A stretch of DNA of 64,000 nt from Diphasiastrum complanatum (GCA_029204225.1 CM055106.1:12276107-12340106), one strand, 5' to 3'. Counted from the first letter of the stretch, positions 10,515 through 22,430 are shown. The notes: generated by a model not told the origin, from the letters alone. Numbers and translations are program-made.

Positions 10515-11870
10515 ACCACAACACACCAAAGATAAAGATCAACTTGTTGGCCTTCATTAGCACAATTCTAAGAGATAATTACCTGCTCTTATGATCCTCT
10601 TATGACTACTTTCATATACACTCTGATGCTTCGCGTATCTGCCTTTGAGTGAAAAACTCTGCCAACAACATAATAAAGTCTACATAATTAGAAATTACAT
10701 ATACACAAAGTCATATAGCTTAGTGATGGATTAATAGTTACTCACAGCACAAATAAACTTAGTGGCATGTAATAAACCTTTAGTAAACATCATGAACTTT
10801 CACCTAGTGACCAACAAAAGTCATTCAATGGCAATTCTAACCAAATTTATATTGCCAATAAGTCACAAATACATTCATAGCAAGGATTAGCCATACTTTG
10901 TGATTGGTGAAAATGACTTTCTTACTTCGAAGGCCATCATCCATTCATTTTCAAATTGCCATAGTTTCAACTTTTATCAATGTTGGATTGACATTGTTTG
11001 TAGAAAAGAGACATAATGTGAAGATGAATGTGCTAGTGATGTGCTCAAAGCCTTTCAATAATGAAGAGGGGTTGCAAGGCCAAGAAGTGTGAATGTAAGC
11101 AAGCTCTCATATGTCAACAATATTCTTAGCCTAATTGCATCTTAGGATATATGATGGGCAAGGTTAGCTCTACTTACTACATGTACATAAGAGTATGTTT
11201 CATCGAGCCAATTTCCATAAAGCAAGAACTTCCAAGAAAGGGAATCCCCACATACATAGTTATCATCTGTCATGTATCTTTAAACATTATTATCCTTCTA
11301 TTAGCATGTACTCGACTTGTTTAAGTGTGTTAATCATAATAATCCACATAATAAACTTATGCAAGCAATAAACATGGTCAGTAAGAAAACAAGACAACTT
11401 GGTAATTAATCTTGACATCGCACTTTCTTTCAAGACCAACTAGGTGTAGAGGATGACAACCAAATTATTGTTTTCTACACCTTTTAGAGGGACCACAGCT
11501 TCGAAATTTCATGTCATGACACAACAAACCATGGTTAAGCTGATGGCCTATTACTCATTTGATGTTGTTCAAGGTCTAATCTCTTGTTTAAGCAAAGTGC
11601 AAGTTTGTGTGTGATAAATAAAATGGCCTTGTTGCTCGCTTGCATTGACCTAGTTTTCTAAGGCATACTTCATAACATGTTGAATTTTTAATAGTATGCC
11701 TCAAGTCATAGTATTGTAGGTTTCTATAACTTTTCCTATTTTTTTGTTATTGATGGCAACATCTATAATGAGGTGTATTAGCAAATGATACATCGTGAGA
11801 TGCAATTGCAAGAGGGTACAAGTCTCGAAGTAGAGCAAGAAGAGGGAACTATATGACAAGGCTACCAGCC
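10515..11870. other. No gene seen
   Basis: AT-rich sequence with only short chance frames. No splice-supported or family-like coding detected. Confidence 0.5.
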
Positions 11871-12129
11871 AATTCGAATTAGGCCGATTCGTCCGGTTTG
11901 AACCGATTCAAACCGGCTAGGCCGGTTCAAATCGGAAAACGGTTGGAACTGGGGAAAAACTCAAAGATCCAGAGAAACAAGCCCAAAGGCTAAGGAAAAA
12001 AAGAATTTTTAAGGGGATCAATGGTCAAACCAGCGTTTTGCCTCTCAAAAGTGCAGTAGATGGGGCACAAACAGATCTTATTTTCAATAGCTATTTGGTT
12101 GTTATTTGCTTTGGTTTTTAATAAATGCT

Positions 12130-12245
12130 CAAGGGGGGGGGCAGCCCCCCGAGAAACGGGGGGTTCGGAGGGCGGCAGCCCCCCGAGAAACCGGGGGGTT
12201 CAGGGGGCGATAGGGCGGTAGGCCCCCGGTGGGGGGTTTGGGGAC
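12130..12245. repeat. GC-rich island with tandem C-run/G-run hairpins
   Basis: Two tandem units of about 40 bp, each with CCCCCCGAGAAACGGGGGG or its one-base variant, preceded by GCAG and followed by GTTCGGAGGG or GTTCAGGGGG. Each unit can form a 7-bp C/G stem with an AGAAA loop, and the G runs could form quadruplexes. It stands out sharply from the AT-rich surroundings. Confidence 0.8.
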
Positions 12246-14105
12246 ACACTTACTAGGACCATCTGTGATCGTAACGAACAGGCTAGGGGTTAGTTTTGAA
12301 TTTTTATCCTTGACAGAACCCAACATAGATTAATGCACCTGAACTGGACCATCCTGCACCCGAAACAGTCGACAAACTACACAGTAATCATGCTCTTAAT
12401 TAGAACTTTCATCTAATACCCATATTGCCAAAAAAAAACCAAAAAGAAAATATTTAAAAAAAACGTTTTCGGAATTTCTTTGAAATTTTCAGAAACGCCG
12501 CGATTCTGAAACGCGTTTCAGAAACGTTGTGCATCTATGATATGAATATATTAAAAAACTCGTATCGTCTCCAATCATGTTTGACACATAGATATCATAC
12601 AAAGACAACATTGGCATATCTTTTGACTAAACGATCCTTGAGATGTCTTTAAAGACTAATAGTCGAAAAAAAAAATTGCAAATGAGAAAGAAGTGCATTT
12701 TCACTCTTGTCACCCCTGGAACACATATTTAAGCTTCACACTTATGTTCCAAATATCAAAAGCTAAAATATATTGACCATGTGAACATATTTAGCATGCA
12801 TACGAAAACAAATAATATCACTCAAGGCCATCAACACAAGTCGTATCAACAAATGATTCATTTTTGATAATAACATATTGCTGAAAACAATTATCATTGA
12901 CTTCCATCAAAAGAAAAGCCACGATAGTGCACTAGGAGGCTATGTGCAACCCTTAGCCCAACAACCTAAGTTTTTTCACTCGAAGTTACCAACTGATAGA
13001 TCCATGACCCATTCAATAGATATCAAAGTCTACATACTAGACATGGAATGACATGTTACATCCTTGGATGACTTGGGTTGTTCAATTTTAACCATGTCTA
13101 GAGGAAAAATCAAGGAGGATAGACTATAGTTGAAGTTTGGAAGTAAGAGCAGTCATAGGATCTTTAGCATGGAATTGCATAGAAAGTAAGTCTATCCTGT
13201 GAGCAATTGTCGAATGTGGCTTGAGTTGTGCCCATGTAGGAAAGTGCTTGGTTCATAAGTGTGCTAATTAATTGTGCCATGAACTAATGCAAGGGCTCTC
13301 AACAGATCTAGGCTATAGGCATCCTCTTGTAGGATGGATTGTGGTATTATACCATTGGGAATTTTGATCACACGCGAGATAGGTCTAGATCTTATTGGAC
13401 TCGATAAAGAGACTATTGTACAAGCATCAAGATCTTTACCAAGGACCATGAATCGGGATAGATACTTATCGCCAATGCAAAGAACGTGTCAACAAACCCT
13501 CATAAGAAAATAATTCAAGGAAAAAACTTTATTAATTACATAGACAATGTACAAAGATCATCATGTACACACGTGTGATGCAATGAGTCATACCATCATA
13601 CTCCACCTTAAACCCTCAACCAACTTACTTAAAAAGTTGTGACCCTACCTATTAGAGAGAGGACTCCTAGACAATTTCTACATTGCTTATCGGACTATGA
13701 TTCCTAGGTGCTAAATGTCATTAACTCCCAATGGCTCAATTTGTTGACTTTGATCTACAACCACCCTACCATTTGAACTAGCACCATGATCTAGGAATTA
13801 TACCACCACCTTCATTTTAAATTTCAATGACTTTGCCCAATCAACCACATTAATTATTAACTTGGGCCTATCCTAACTTGACATTTAGTAGCACCTCAAG
13901 CTCTAGGAAATATTCCACGACCTCGATTTTAAACTCCAATGACTTTGCCCTTAATAAATGATATTGATTCATAGCTTAAGCCCTAACATGACTTGTAGTT
14001 AATGATTCAAATATAACAAAAGTAGATTAAGTCACTTAAACAAGACAGACATTAACAAGTACATAATTAGTTTCCCAACATATAGAATTTCACCACAATG
14101 TTTAA
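12246..14105. other. No gene seen
   Basis: AT-rich interior of the inverted-repeat-bounded segment. Contains a short near-palindromic motif around AAACGCGTTTCAGAAACG at 12505-12530 but no coding region that I can support. Confidence 0.4.
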
Positions 14106-14573
14106 TGGTACCTTTCGAATCGCCTTTTCGAACCGTTTTTGAATCGGGTTTGAATCGGGAAAGAATCGACTTCTCCAGGTTCGAACCGACGAATCGGTTT
14201 TAGGGTTTCCCCCCCCCCTACCTTAGTTTCTACCCTTCGCTTATGTCAAAAAGAAGTGCTTTCTTACTGTTAATGGGTAACATACACATTATAATTCATG
14301 ATTAATCGATAGTGAAATTTGAATCCTGACGTGCAACTCCTGAGTCTTGTTACCTGACAATACCTGTCGCTTGTGATTTAGGGTTCTTGATCCATCTATT
14401 GCTCGCAGTTTTAGCTATGATCTATCTGATATCATTTGTGACATTAGCTTGTAACTACCACTTCCATAAATGAGTAGAAAGATTGATCAATGTTACTCGT
14501 CACTCAAAACATTAATGTCACACGGTACACCATACATATTACAATTTACAATTAAACACTCGAAAAAACCTTG

Positions 14574-14576
<3 letters not shown>

Positions 14577-14627
<51 letters not shown>
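14577..14627 (+). repeat. (CT)25 microsatellite
   Basis: Pure TC/CT run followed by CCATCTCCA repeats (14628-14705), which lead into LINE copy D. Confidence 0.95.
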
Positions 14628-14630
<3 letters not shown>

Positions 14631-15157
14631 ACCATCTCCATGCTTCCATCTCCATCACCTTCTCCATCTCCACGCAGCCATCATCTCCTCACTGCTTCCA
14701 TCTCCACGAAACTCTCACTTCTTTCTAGCTTTCTTTGTGGCTAGATCTACCTTTTTGTGCATGACACTTTCTTCCATCACTTTTAGCTACTCTAAGCTTG
14801 TTTCTCAAGATTTCATTGCTGCTATCCTTTTGCAATAGATCCTCAACAGTTTGAGTTTTGAAAATTTGATTTTTCCTAATCTCAAAATTTTCGCAGTCTG
14901 TAAAATCCGTACAGTACATACGGATCTGTACCGTACTGCAAGTACAGTCTGACGACTGCGTAGTGCTCTGTCTTACCTTCAATCTGAATCAATTTTCGGA
15001 TCAATCGGACTTCATATGACAAAGTTACGCTCATTTTCGTAAAACTGCTTGATTAGGGTTTTGCTTCCTCTCTCATCTATCTCCTTCAAATCATCCTACA
15101 GCTTCACTTCGCCTTCCTCCAGGCTTTGTCTTGCGCACAAAGCATGCTAAGAAGTTT

Positions 15158-15875
15158 ATGTCTACAGGCTCTCGCAAACGTCTTCGTACTTTGGAAATTG
15201 CATCCACCATGCCTACCGATTCTGTCAGCGCTCCACCGCCACAGGTTGCTGCTTCGTCCTCAGCTGCTATGGGAGACACATGCCACACCTACACGCGGCA
15301 CACCACTCCTGAGAACATCTCCTCGTTGAATGAGTACATTTCTAAGCAATTTGTCGCTTTTTTTTCACAACTCAATGACCTAAGTGCGGATTTGCTTACT
15401 AAGACTGCCACGATTGACGCTCAACAAGCTGAAATTGCTTCTCTTCGTGCTGCGCTTAGTGCTTTGCAGAGGGACATCATCCCTAATATCTCCCGTGTTG
15501 TTGAGGATACTAAGGCATCCATGAGTAAGCTTCCCCTACTTGAGCGCCAGATACATGACACTGTTGAGTGCATTGCTCGTTCTTGAACAGCGGCTTCATG
15601 AGACAGTGGAACATTTACAGAAAGTACCTACACTCGAGCAAGAAGTACATGAGACCAAATCATGGGCTTCTACCCTGAGATCATCTACCACCTCTTCATC
15701 TTCTGTAGCACCCTCCTTAGACACCACAGTACAACGGGGTCTTGGCAGAACAACAACGTCGGCATGACAAAAAGCTCAACTTAAGATTCCAGGGTCTTCC
15801 TACTGAGGGCTATCGGGCTGCTCCCATGCCCGAGTACCCCAACTTCCTATTGACACTTGGAGAAAAAGCGAGGGT
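15158..15875 (+). pseudogene. LINE ORF1-like protein, N-terminal half (copy D)
   Basis: First in-frame ATG at 15158 (MSTGSRKRLRTLE). A Ser/Pro-rich N-terminus is followed by a long coiled coil: ATIDAQQAEIASLRAALSAL, then repeating blocks LLERQIHDTVE, LEQRLHETVEHLQ and LEQEVHETKSW. A stop at 15584-15586 and frame changes near 15590 and 15765 break it. The start of the RRM-like fold (KKLNLRFQGLPTEG) is still readable at about 15770-15815. The match to the LINE ORF1 layout comes from the coil-then-RRM order and the LNLRFQGLP / LNVRVRGI correspondence. The C-terminal half follows on the opposite strand. Confidence 0.55.
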
Positions 15876-15881
15876 TGCCAT

Positions 15882-16142
15882 TTATACCACCCGTTGTTGT
15901 TTTGTCCTTGCCTCCTGAATAATAGTTTTACGCTGTAACCATTGGCAGTAAGTAAGGTCATCATCTATGTAAATCTGAGAGCCTCGGAGAGTACGACGCG
16001 CACAAAGAACTGTCTGTCGGTCGTCCATAGTTTTGAATTTGACAAATAATACCTTCGGATCATGCTGGAGGTGCCAAGCATACTGGATACCTGGAACTGA
16101 GAGCCCCATGCGTGAAGTAAACAAAGAGTATTTTGAATTCAC
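15882..16142 (-). pseudogene. LINE ORF1-like protein, C-terminal half, inverted (copy D)
   Basis: Minus-strand frame with HDPKVLFVKFKTMDDRQTVL, RTLRGSQIYIDDDLTYCQ and RKTIIQEA. These align with DPGTLVIRFASATGRHEVL, STLRGTTIYLDEDLTFIQ and KKAKQEA of copies B and C. It is the missing second half of the plus-strand frame ending at 15875, so the element is internally inverted with the joint near 15875-15882. A short A run (minus strand) precedes it at 16142-16155. Dead fragment. Confidence 0.6.
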
Positions 16143-18043
16143 TTTTTTTTTTTTAAAGATGAAGTATGATTTTGCTTTTCATGTATAGAAGTTTCCTATT
16201 ACATATGTAGTTGGATCTAGTTGTTTTCTATTATTCTATGATTCCTAAAACCCATTTTCTATCCTAGCTGTGAAGTTCTTGCAAAGTCAAACTTTTGTCA
16301 ACTTGGAATATTTTCTTTTTTGATTTGCAAGGTTCTATTAAAATTGTGTTTGTGGCCTTAGAAATCCTTTGGTTGCTGCTCTCTCATGCCTCTAATCGAA
16401 TGCCTTCCTTTAGCATTCTTGGATCATTCGTCTAGTTTGGGTTGCAGTTGTTCTAGTTCTTGGTGGGGATTTTCAACACGTTTATACAGCTTGGGATTTC
16501 CTTAAACGTTGCAACATGTAAGGTGGTGCTCTTCATGCATGGTTATGGTACATTGTTCCTTGGTTCCTTTATATAGTAGTATTCTCTATTCATAGTAGCA
16601 ATGTTCTCCTTGCCATAGCATTTGTTCTATTGAATTGAATTCTTGTTGTTCCTACTAATGCCTTTTTTCAAAACACCTCTATGGTGGTATGAGCAATCCT
16701 TTGTGGCACTCATATTCTTTCAAAATCATGCAGTGGAAACATGGTGGCATCCTTACATTCTTATGGCAATCTGAGCAAACATCCATTCGACCCCAAAACA
16801 TGACATAGTGGGGGAAGCCATATCAATAACTAGTCAAATCCTTGACATGCGCTATGATCTGTGCAAGGCTAGGTAGAGCCACATCAATAACTATATTGAG
16901 GCAATTCTTAGTGGACCCAAGCATTGAACAATGGGAGCCATCAAAACGGAAATGAAGATACTCAAAAGGAACACTAGTGCAAGAGCTTTACAAATTAGAT
17001 TTGTGGATCCAGGTTGGGCAAAAATATTGATGATAGAAAATCAGCATGCGGTTATGTCTTCACCTTCGCAGGGCAGCAATGAGCTAGGGCACTGCCCTGT
17101 CCAAGCAACATGCAACCGGCAACTGCCCTGCCCTCAACTGAGGTTGAAGATGTGGTAATTTATCAAGCTCCAAAATGAGTATATTTGGATACAAAATCTA
17201 GTGAATAAAATGGGTACAAGACGATGAAAAATGGTACTTTACCACAATAATCATACATGCATCTTTCTCAATAGGGATGGGCATCCCATAAACGCAGCAA
17301 ACCCATTGGTTTGAAACATCATTTTTCTTGGCATACAGCTCAAGAGGTACAATTACACTTGGAAGTGTTATAACGAAGGCATAGATCACAATTCAAACTT
17401 CGCTTTCAGTATGGATTCAATTCTTAAGAAAGTCCATTCCCGTGATCAAAATATAAGAAGGATCCAACTATGAATAATTAGAGAGATTGTTGGTAAGCTC
17501 GGATACTCCATTTCATAGTGCAACTGACAATGCGCCCATCAATATGGTTTGGACATTTGAAAAGGGGACAATCAGTTCTTGAATTTCCTTGATGCAGCAG
17601 TTTTTTAGATCATGACATACTGCTTTACGTTGTATTTATAGAAATGCAAAAAATGAATAAAGTGCAATGATTGTCTCACTTTGGCTCTCGTCAGTGGTTC
17701 ATCGTTTCTTTGCTTCTAACATATTGACTTTTCATCCATGCCTGATGAAACCGTCAGCCCACCCTTTAATAACAAATGTCAATGTTGTAATTTGGAAAAT
17801 AATGCATAAAATATTCAAACGCTGCAACAGGAAGCAAAATATCAAGCTTAATATGGGTCGCAAAAATCTTGCCGAAATATTTTCATGAGTGTTGTCGGGG
17901 CAACAAAATCACAACCATTCAGATTGCTAAGGAAAAATTTGAATACTACTCTAGATAAGAAAGTCCTCAAGTGTCCATGGTCCAATTTGAGCTGACACAT
18001 ATTTAAAAACTGACAAATCACTTAAAAAACGCAGATCACTCAC
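16143..18043. other. No established gene; possible downstream exons of an unknown gene
   Basis: No family recognised. If the first exon proposed at 18044-18193 is real, later exons should lie here on the minus strand. A minus-strand frame at 17220-17389 (VITLPSVIVPLELYAKKN, then a GTAAAG donor-like site) and a good acceptor-like site (CTTCCTGTTGCAG, near 17828) are candidates, but phases do not join convincingly. Confidence 0.3.
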
Positions 18044-18193
18044 ATCGAACGGAAGAAGCTTCACGGACAGACATGCTTGACAGTGTGATGTATCAAACAA
18101 AAGCGCATCCAGAGGAGGAGTGGCTGCTGTTTCCATGCTTGCCTTCCAGTTCAGCGAAACTGCTACAACAGATGATGATGCCATGACTACCAT
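18044..18193 (-). CDS. Possible first exon of an unknown host gene
   Basis: Minus-strand frame from ATG at 18193 (MVVMASSSVVAVSLNW...), or ATG at 18184, giving 50 or 47 codons and ending exactly at a strong donor (TTCGAT-GTGAGT). The N-terminus is Ser/Ala-rich, like an organelle transit peptide, followed by DALLFDTSHCQACLSVKLLPFD. It lies downstream of a 350-bp CpG-rich stretch with several CACGTG boxes and a TATAAAAAG at about 18668 on the same strand. No family recognised and downstream exons are not identified; it could be chance. Confidence 0.25.
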
Positions 18194-18439
18194 ATCTTGC
18201 AAAAACCAGCCAGAATTAATCCATTGCTCTCTCTCGCCCTCTCTTCTCCCTCCAGCGGATGAAACCAGCTTCGGATTCTCGAACTAATGTTTCGATCCAC
18301 CAAAACTGATAAGGATTCAAATGGAGAGGGCGAAAATGGGGGTTAAGCGAAAATGCTCGAATTGCTTTCAGTCTGTTTTGTCGAGAACTTGGTCGCGCTA
18401 AGTTTTTTGCGGCCAACCACTTGGATTTTTGCCAGGTGG

Positions 18440-18730
18440 TATACTTGCCACGTGAAACACGTGACGAGATCTGGACGTTGATATGAAGATCGAACGGTGT
18501 GCATCGTTCGATATTCTGCGGCGGAATACGAGCGGTGTCATTATTGCCACGTGGAAGCGGAAGAGTGGACAGACTGGAGAGGAGCGGTACATCCGTGACG
18601 CGTCACGGCAATCATGACGCCCGCAGTTCAATTTGGAGTTGACAGTTGACGTGGACGTCGCCTCTTTTTATATTAGTTTTTGGCGGTTGTAGCACTTCAA
18701 CCGAGCCACGTGGAGGACGTGAATAGGACC
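18440..18730 (-). promoter_or_regulatory. Cluster of G-box/ACGT elements (putative promoter)
   Basis: CpG-rich stretch with CCACGTG at about 18450, ACACGTGAC at about 18459, GCCACGTGG at 18549 and GCCACGTGG at 18705, plus GACGTGGACGTC near 18648 and GTGACGCGTCACG near 18595-18607. CACGTG/ACGT cores are known bZIP/bHLH (ABA- and light-response) sites in plants. A TATAAAAAG on the minus strand lies at about 18660-18668. Use as a promoter is inference. Confidence 0.4.
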
Positions 18731-18739
18731 AGGACAGTA

Positions 18740-20118
18740 CGATCATGCTAATTTTGATGGGTAAGAGTCGCAGCGTTGCAATTTGACGTCCACTGTCAAG
18801 TGAGGAGTCAATTGACGGGTTAGAAATCCAATTTTTACACCTTTCAGTTAATAATATAAAAAGCTTTCACTTTCATCTTAAGGTTTATATGATCATTGAT
18901 TTTTGTTGGCCCTCCCAGGCAAGGGCACATAATAAACACAACAAAAATTTGAGGTGCTTATTTTTTTACTTTTTTTCATATTTATACTTGTTTGTAAAGT
19001 TGCCGAGTATTTAAAAAATAGCTAACTAAAAGCTAAACGTAGTTTTACTAAATTAATAGGGTAAATTTGTTTTTAGGATAAATGTTTATTTGCTGTCTCT
19101 GTCCATGCTAGTCGGGTGGATGCTCTCGTGCCTTCTTGCATGCATTCACAACCTTGCATGGACTTGCGGTGTGATGACACGCTCTCTCTTCCCAAAACAG
19201 CAATGATCGATTCATAGGTTCCTACCGGAGAGGTATGGAGGAAGGTAGAAAGTGGTAGAGAGACATACCTATGTATCCGATCACGATGCTTTAACAAGAA
19301 GCTCTCATTGTGCTCCTCAGTTACATGGAGAACCTTATCAATGAAATGATGTGTCTGCAAAATTCAAGTTTCTGATGTCGATCTCTTCGACACTAACCTT
19401 TACTTCCCACAAGCTATCAATAATGGCCAAAAATTATCATCTAATTTAGTCTAATTTGGGGGATTTTAAAAACCCCTCTTTGTGAATATACTATTTCAGC
19501 TTTTCGGAATGTTTGTTTTGAGCTGTGGTCTTCGTCTCTAGCTCCTGTAGGGCCTTCAAGATCTGGTATGGATTACTTCAATCGCAGATTTTGTTGTATG
19601 AATCACAACGTAAACATTATATTGTACTTCAAAATTTGGTCTTGATCAAGGCCAGCCTGAAGATCTGATTCACTGCTGCTACTTTTGAGCTTTTCTGGTT
19701 TAATCTTTTGTAGATTTGATAAAGATATGGAGTTGAATAATCCTCCGTGAATTTGACGAGAAGATGGAATATATTTTCACCCGGTTTTGCTTGTTTATTA
19801 AGATTTCCTTTGTTGCGTTTGGATTTTTGGTTGTGTTAGATTATTTTGGCCTGCCATTTGTCATTCGGGACAGGAGGAAGTTTTTTAGAGACTTGTTGCT
19901 TTTACTCATCAAGAAAATTAGTGGACGGCAGTGTGCACTTTGTTCGCGGCTATTGTTGTACTTTTCAACGCTATTATATCAATGTTTGATCGTAGTTGCG
20001 AGCTTTAAAGGCGTGTCTCATCTTATTCTTCTTTCATCATAGACTTCTCGATTATAGTTCACATGTGCTGGTTATCATTTTGTTGTTGCTGCTTAATGGA
20101 TATCATGTTCTTACTGAG
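18740..20118. other. No established gene
   Basis: AT-rich from 18830 on. A minus-strand open frame at 19073-19360 resembles no family known to me. At 18909-18935 the minus strand reads TTATGTGCCCTTGCC, loosely like the retroposon 3' hairpin region, without a tail. Confidence 0.35.
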
Positions 20119-20401
20119 GAGTTGGAAGACTGTGTTTTTGGAACGTTCACTAAGCTATTCGTTGAATTGGTTGCAGGAGTACATGAACGCAAATGTAACA
20201 ACTAATGTGATTGACATTCAAGCATGGCTAAGTGTTGCTCTCACTTATCAGAACGATTGCAATTCATCCTTGACTTATGTCAATACGATGGACTCTATTA
20301 ATCAGGCTATGACACAAGTACATTCAGTCATACTGCTCATTAGCAATGCCTTTGCTATGGCGGATGCTTATGCCACCTATGGTTCTGATCCCATCAACTA
20401 G
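20119..20401 (+). pseudogene. Pectinesterase pro-region (PMEI-like) fragment
   Basis: Frame 1 reads EELEDCVFGTFTKLFVELVAG and, after a frameshift near 20196, NVIDIQAWLSVALTYQNDC followed by VHSVILLISNAFAMADAY. This is the pattern of the plant invertase/pectin methylesterase inhibitor domain (L-EDC, then DI-WLSAALT-Q-TC, then LISNALA) that forms the pro-region of type-I pectinesterases, which demethylesterify cell-wall pectin. The usual N-terminal cysteines and signal peptide are not seen, no catalytic pectinesterase domain follows, and a stop lies at 20401. A broken relic of a host gene family. Assignment by motif only. Confidence 0.5.
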
Positions 20402-21946
20402 AAGCCCCCTGCTTCTGGGAGAGAAGTTAGTTCGCTTCTGCATCTCTGTGAAAGGCTACATTATTATTCGATGATGCTTGAGATACCTTGTTTGAATCTA
20501 TATTCCAAGTGTTTTATCCAGTCTCGACATCTGATGCATGAATTACTAGTATCTTATTTCAGAGTAGCAGACTAGGTATTTGACCTACCAACCAGTTTAG
20601 GTTGATGGCTTTGATGTTCATGCCCATGAAAACAGAGAGAATTGGCAGCTAGTTTGGTAGCTTATCATGGTCCATCTTCTCCTACAAAAGCCTTGGAGTT
20701 TCTTACATATTTCTCTTTGTCATTTCTTGTTCGTTCTTCCGAGAAGCAATGAGGCTAATTAAACCGCTGGATTCCGCCACAGAGCTCAACTGCACTCAAG
20801 ATGTGCAACCTCGTATAGTGTACTGTTGCTTATACATCAAATACACAAAATGCTTTTAGCTTTAAAATGCACATCTGGTATCATGATATCTGAAGCTATA
20901 TGGGATTGACGTGTACACCTTTTGTAGGTATTATTGACTATGTTGGGCCTCAAAAGGACATGTGGTTGATTGATTTGGGGTATACTAGAATTAGCAGCAG
21001 TTATAGATCTAAATGCCACTGAGCAGATTTTGGAAAGAAAGAAAGTTGAAGTGCAACTCTCGTGTTATGAAGATCCCTAGAATAGGTTAACATCCGCAAT
21101 GTAGACACTACTACGTATGTTGCATAACAAAGGCCAGTATAGTTAATCAGATTGTAATCAGTTGCAGGTCCATTAGGGACATTGTCCTTAGAAACAAATA
21201 AGTACAACAAATTTTGACATTGTTCTTGTAAACTTCTCTAGATCCTATATTTTGTGCAAATAGGTGGCAAATCCTTAGACATTCACATTTCAAGATCGTG
21301 AATAAGCATGTATAACAGGATTATCTCCATCACATAGCCATCATAAAGGCTTTAAAAACCAATGACTTTTTGCTTCTCTACGTTACGAATATTTTTATTC
21401 AGGGGAAAAAGGCTCTTCACCCATGTGAAGATGAGATGATAGAAGCTCACAATGATTCATTGCTATTGGTCTTAGAAAACTGATTATTGAGCCAACTATC
21501 CCTACAAAGTTGAAATCCTATCCCACAATCAAATCTTGGGTTAAACATTTCTAGTGACTTGGTTAGGAAGAGTTGTATTGTAGGCCCTTGTGAGTCCACT
21601 GATCGTCAAACCTTCATAGACTCAAAGGGTGGCACTTGAAAACCTTCATGCAAATTCTTGATTGTGAACTTGGAAGTGAAATTTGGCTCACTAACATGAG
21701 GCCTATGAGCTATAACATTTATTTTTCATTGCATGCATCATCTATTGGTTGTGAGAGCAGATTCAAGCTAAACATTTGTGGCCAAGGCATATATAGAAAG
21801 AAAATCTCATGGATTATGTTATGTCCATGACCAGTAAGTAGAATTCAGTATACTCCTAGTCATGGATACACGGTACTCCAGTAAATCAAGTTGTTAGTTA
21901 TGCCACGTCGTCATACTGGATGTGACCCGAAAGTAACTAATATCCT
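20402..21946. other. No gene seen
   Basis: No catalytic pectinesterase motif follows the pro-region relic, and no other coding similarity is visible. Confidence 0.45.
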
Positions 21947-22430
21947 TGTGAGGCCCAGAACACGCTAAATGGAGTTTAGACAAGGTTTGGGACAGTCAAG
22001 GCATGTGTAGAGTTATCAATAGCAATTCTATGAATAGAGGATCTATGCATAGAGACTCTATTATGGAAGAATCTATGTATAGGAGAGTTAGGGCCTTGCA
22101 TTGTTCACAGCTGGCTCATGGCTCTATAAGAAGAGGCCAAACTCGCCCTACTCCTCATTGTGGTCATTGATTCATTCTCAGGGTTTCACTCTACCTTCAT
22201 GCTTCATATTCCTTGGCTTGGGGGTGAGGCTTTTAGAGTTGATTGGTTGCTTATACTTGGTTGGGTGGTTGCTCCATAGTGTGTTTTCCATTGTGTTTTG
22301 TCTTGTAAGCAGGATCTTAGGGAGCTTCCCTTGCATATTACCATTGAAAATATAAAAGTGAGCTTGTTCTTGTTAACTGTTAGGTGAAATTCACCAAGTA
22401 TCAATCAAGAATGTTATCAGAAAGTCTCAA
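21947..22430 (+). mobile_element. LTR-like promoter region, uncertain
   Basis: Begins TGTGAGGCCCAG, has GCTCTATAAG at 22123-22130 as a TATA-like box and a downstream leader-like stretch. This resembles a solo copia-type LTR, but no matching copy, primer site or clear CA end is present, so the call is weak. Confidence 0.2.

Larger units (their letters stand above)
11884..14197. repeat. Segment bounded by 20-bp imperfect inverted repeats
   Basis: The left arm at 11884-11904 (CCGATTCGTCCGG then TTTGAACC) is matched on the opposite strand at 14178-14197 (CCGATTCGTCGG then TTCGAACC) with one indel and one transition. Both arms sit in short zones dense in GAATCGG/GGTTTGAACC motifs. The interior codes for nothing recognisable. 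This could be a non-autonomous DNA transposon of about 2.3 kb or two insertions of one satellite-like motif. No flanking duplication was established. Confidence 0.35.

Noticed and set aside
12129-12326. Proline-rich minus-strand frame
   Set aside because: Translation of the C-run/G-run hairpin units.
17198-17389. Host exon reading VITLPSVIVPLELYAKKN on the minus strand
   Set aside because: Open and plausible in composition, but splice phases do not join to the proposed first exon and no family was recognised; kept only as a remark.
17400-17480. Retropepsin-like phrase (LITGMDFLKN) on the minus strand
   Set aside because: A single motif with stops around it; no upstream Asp-Ser/Thr-Gly and no downstream RT.
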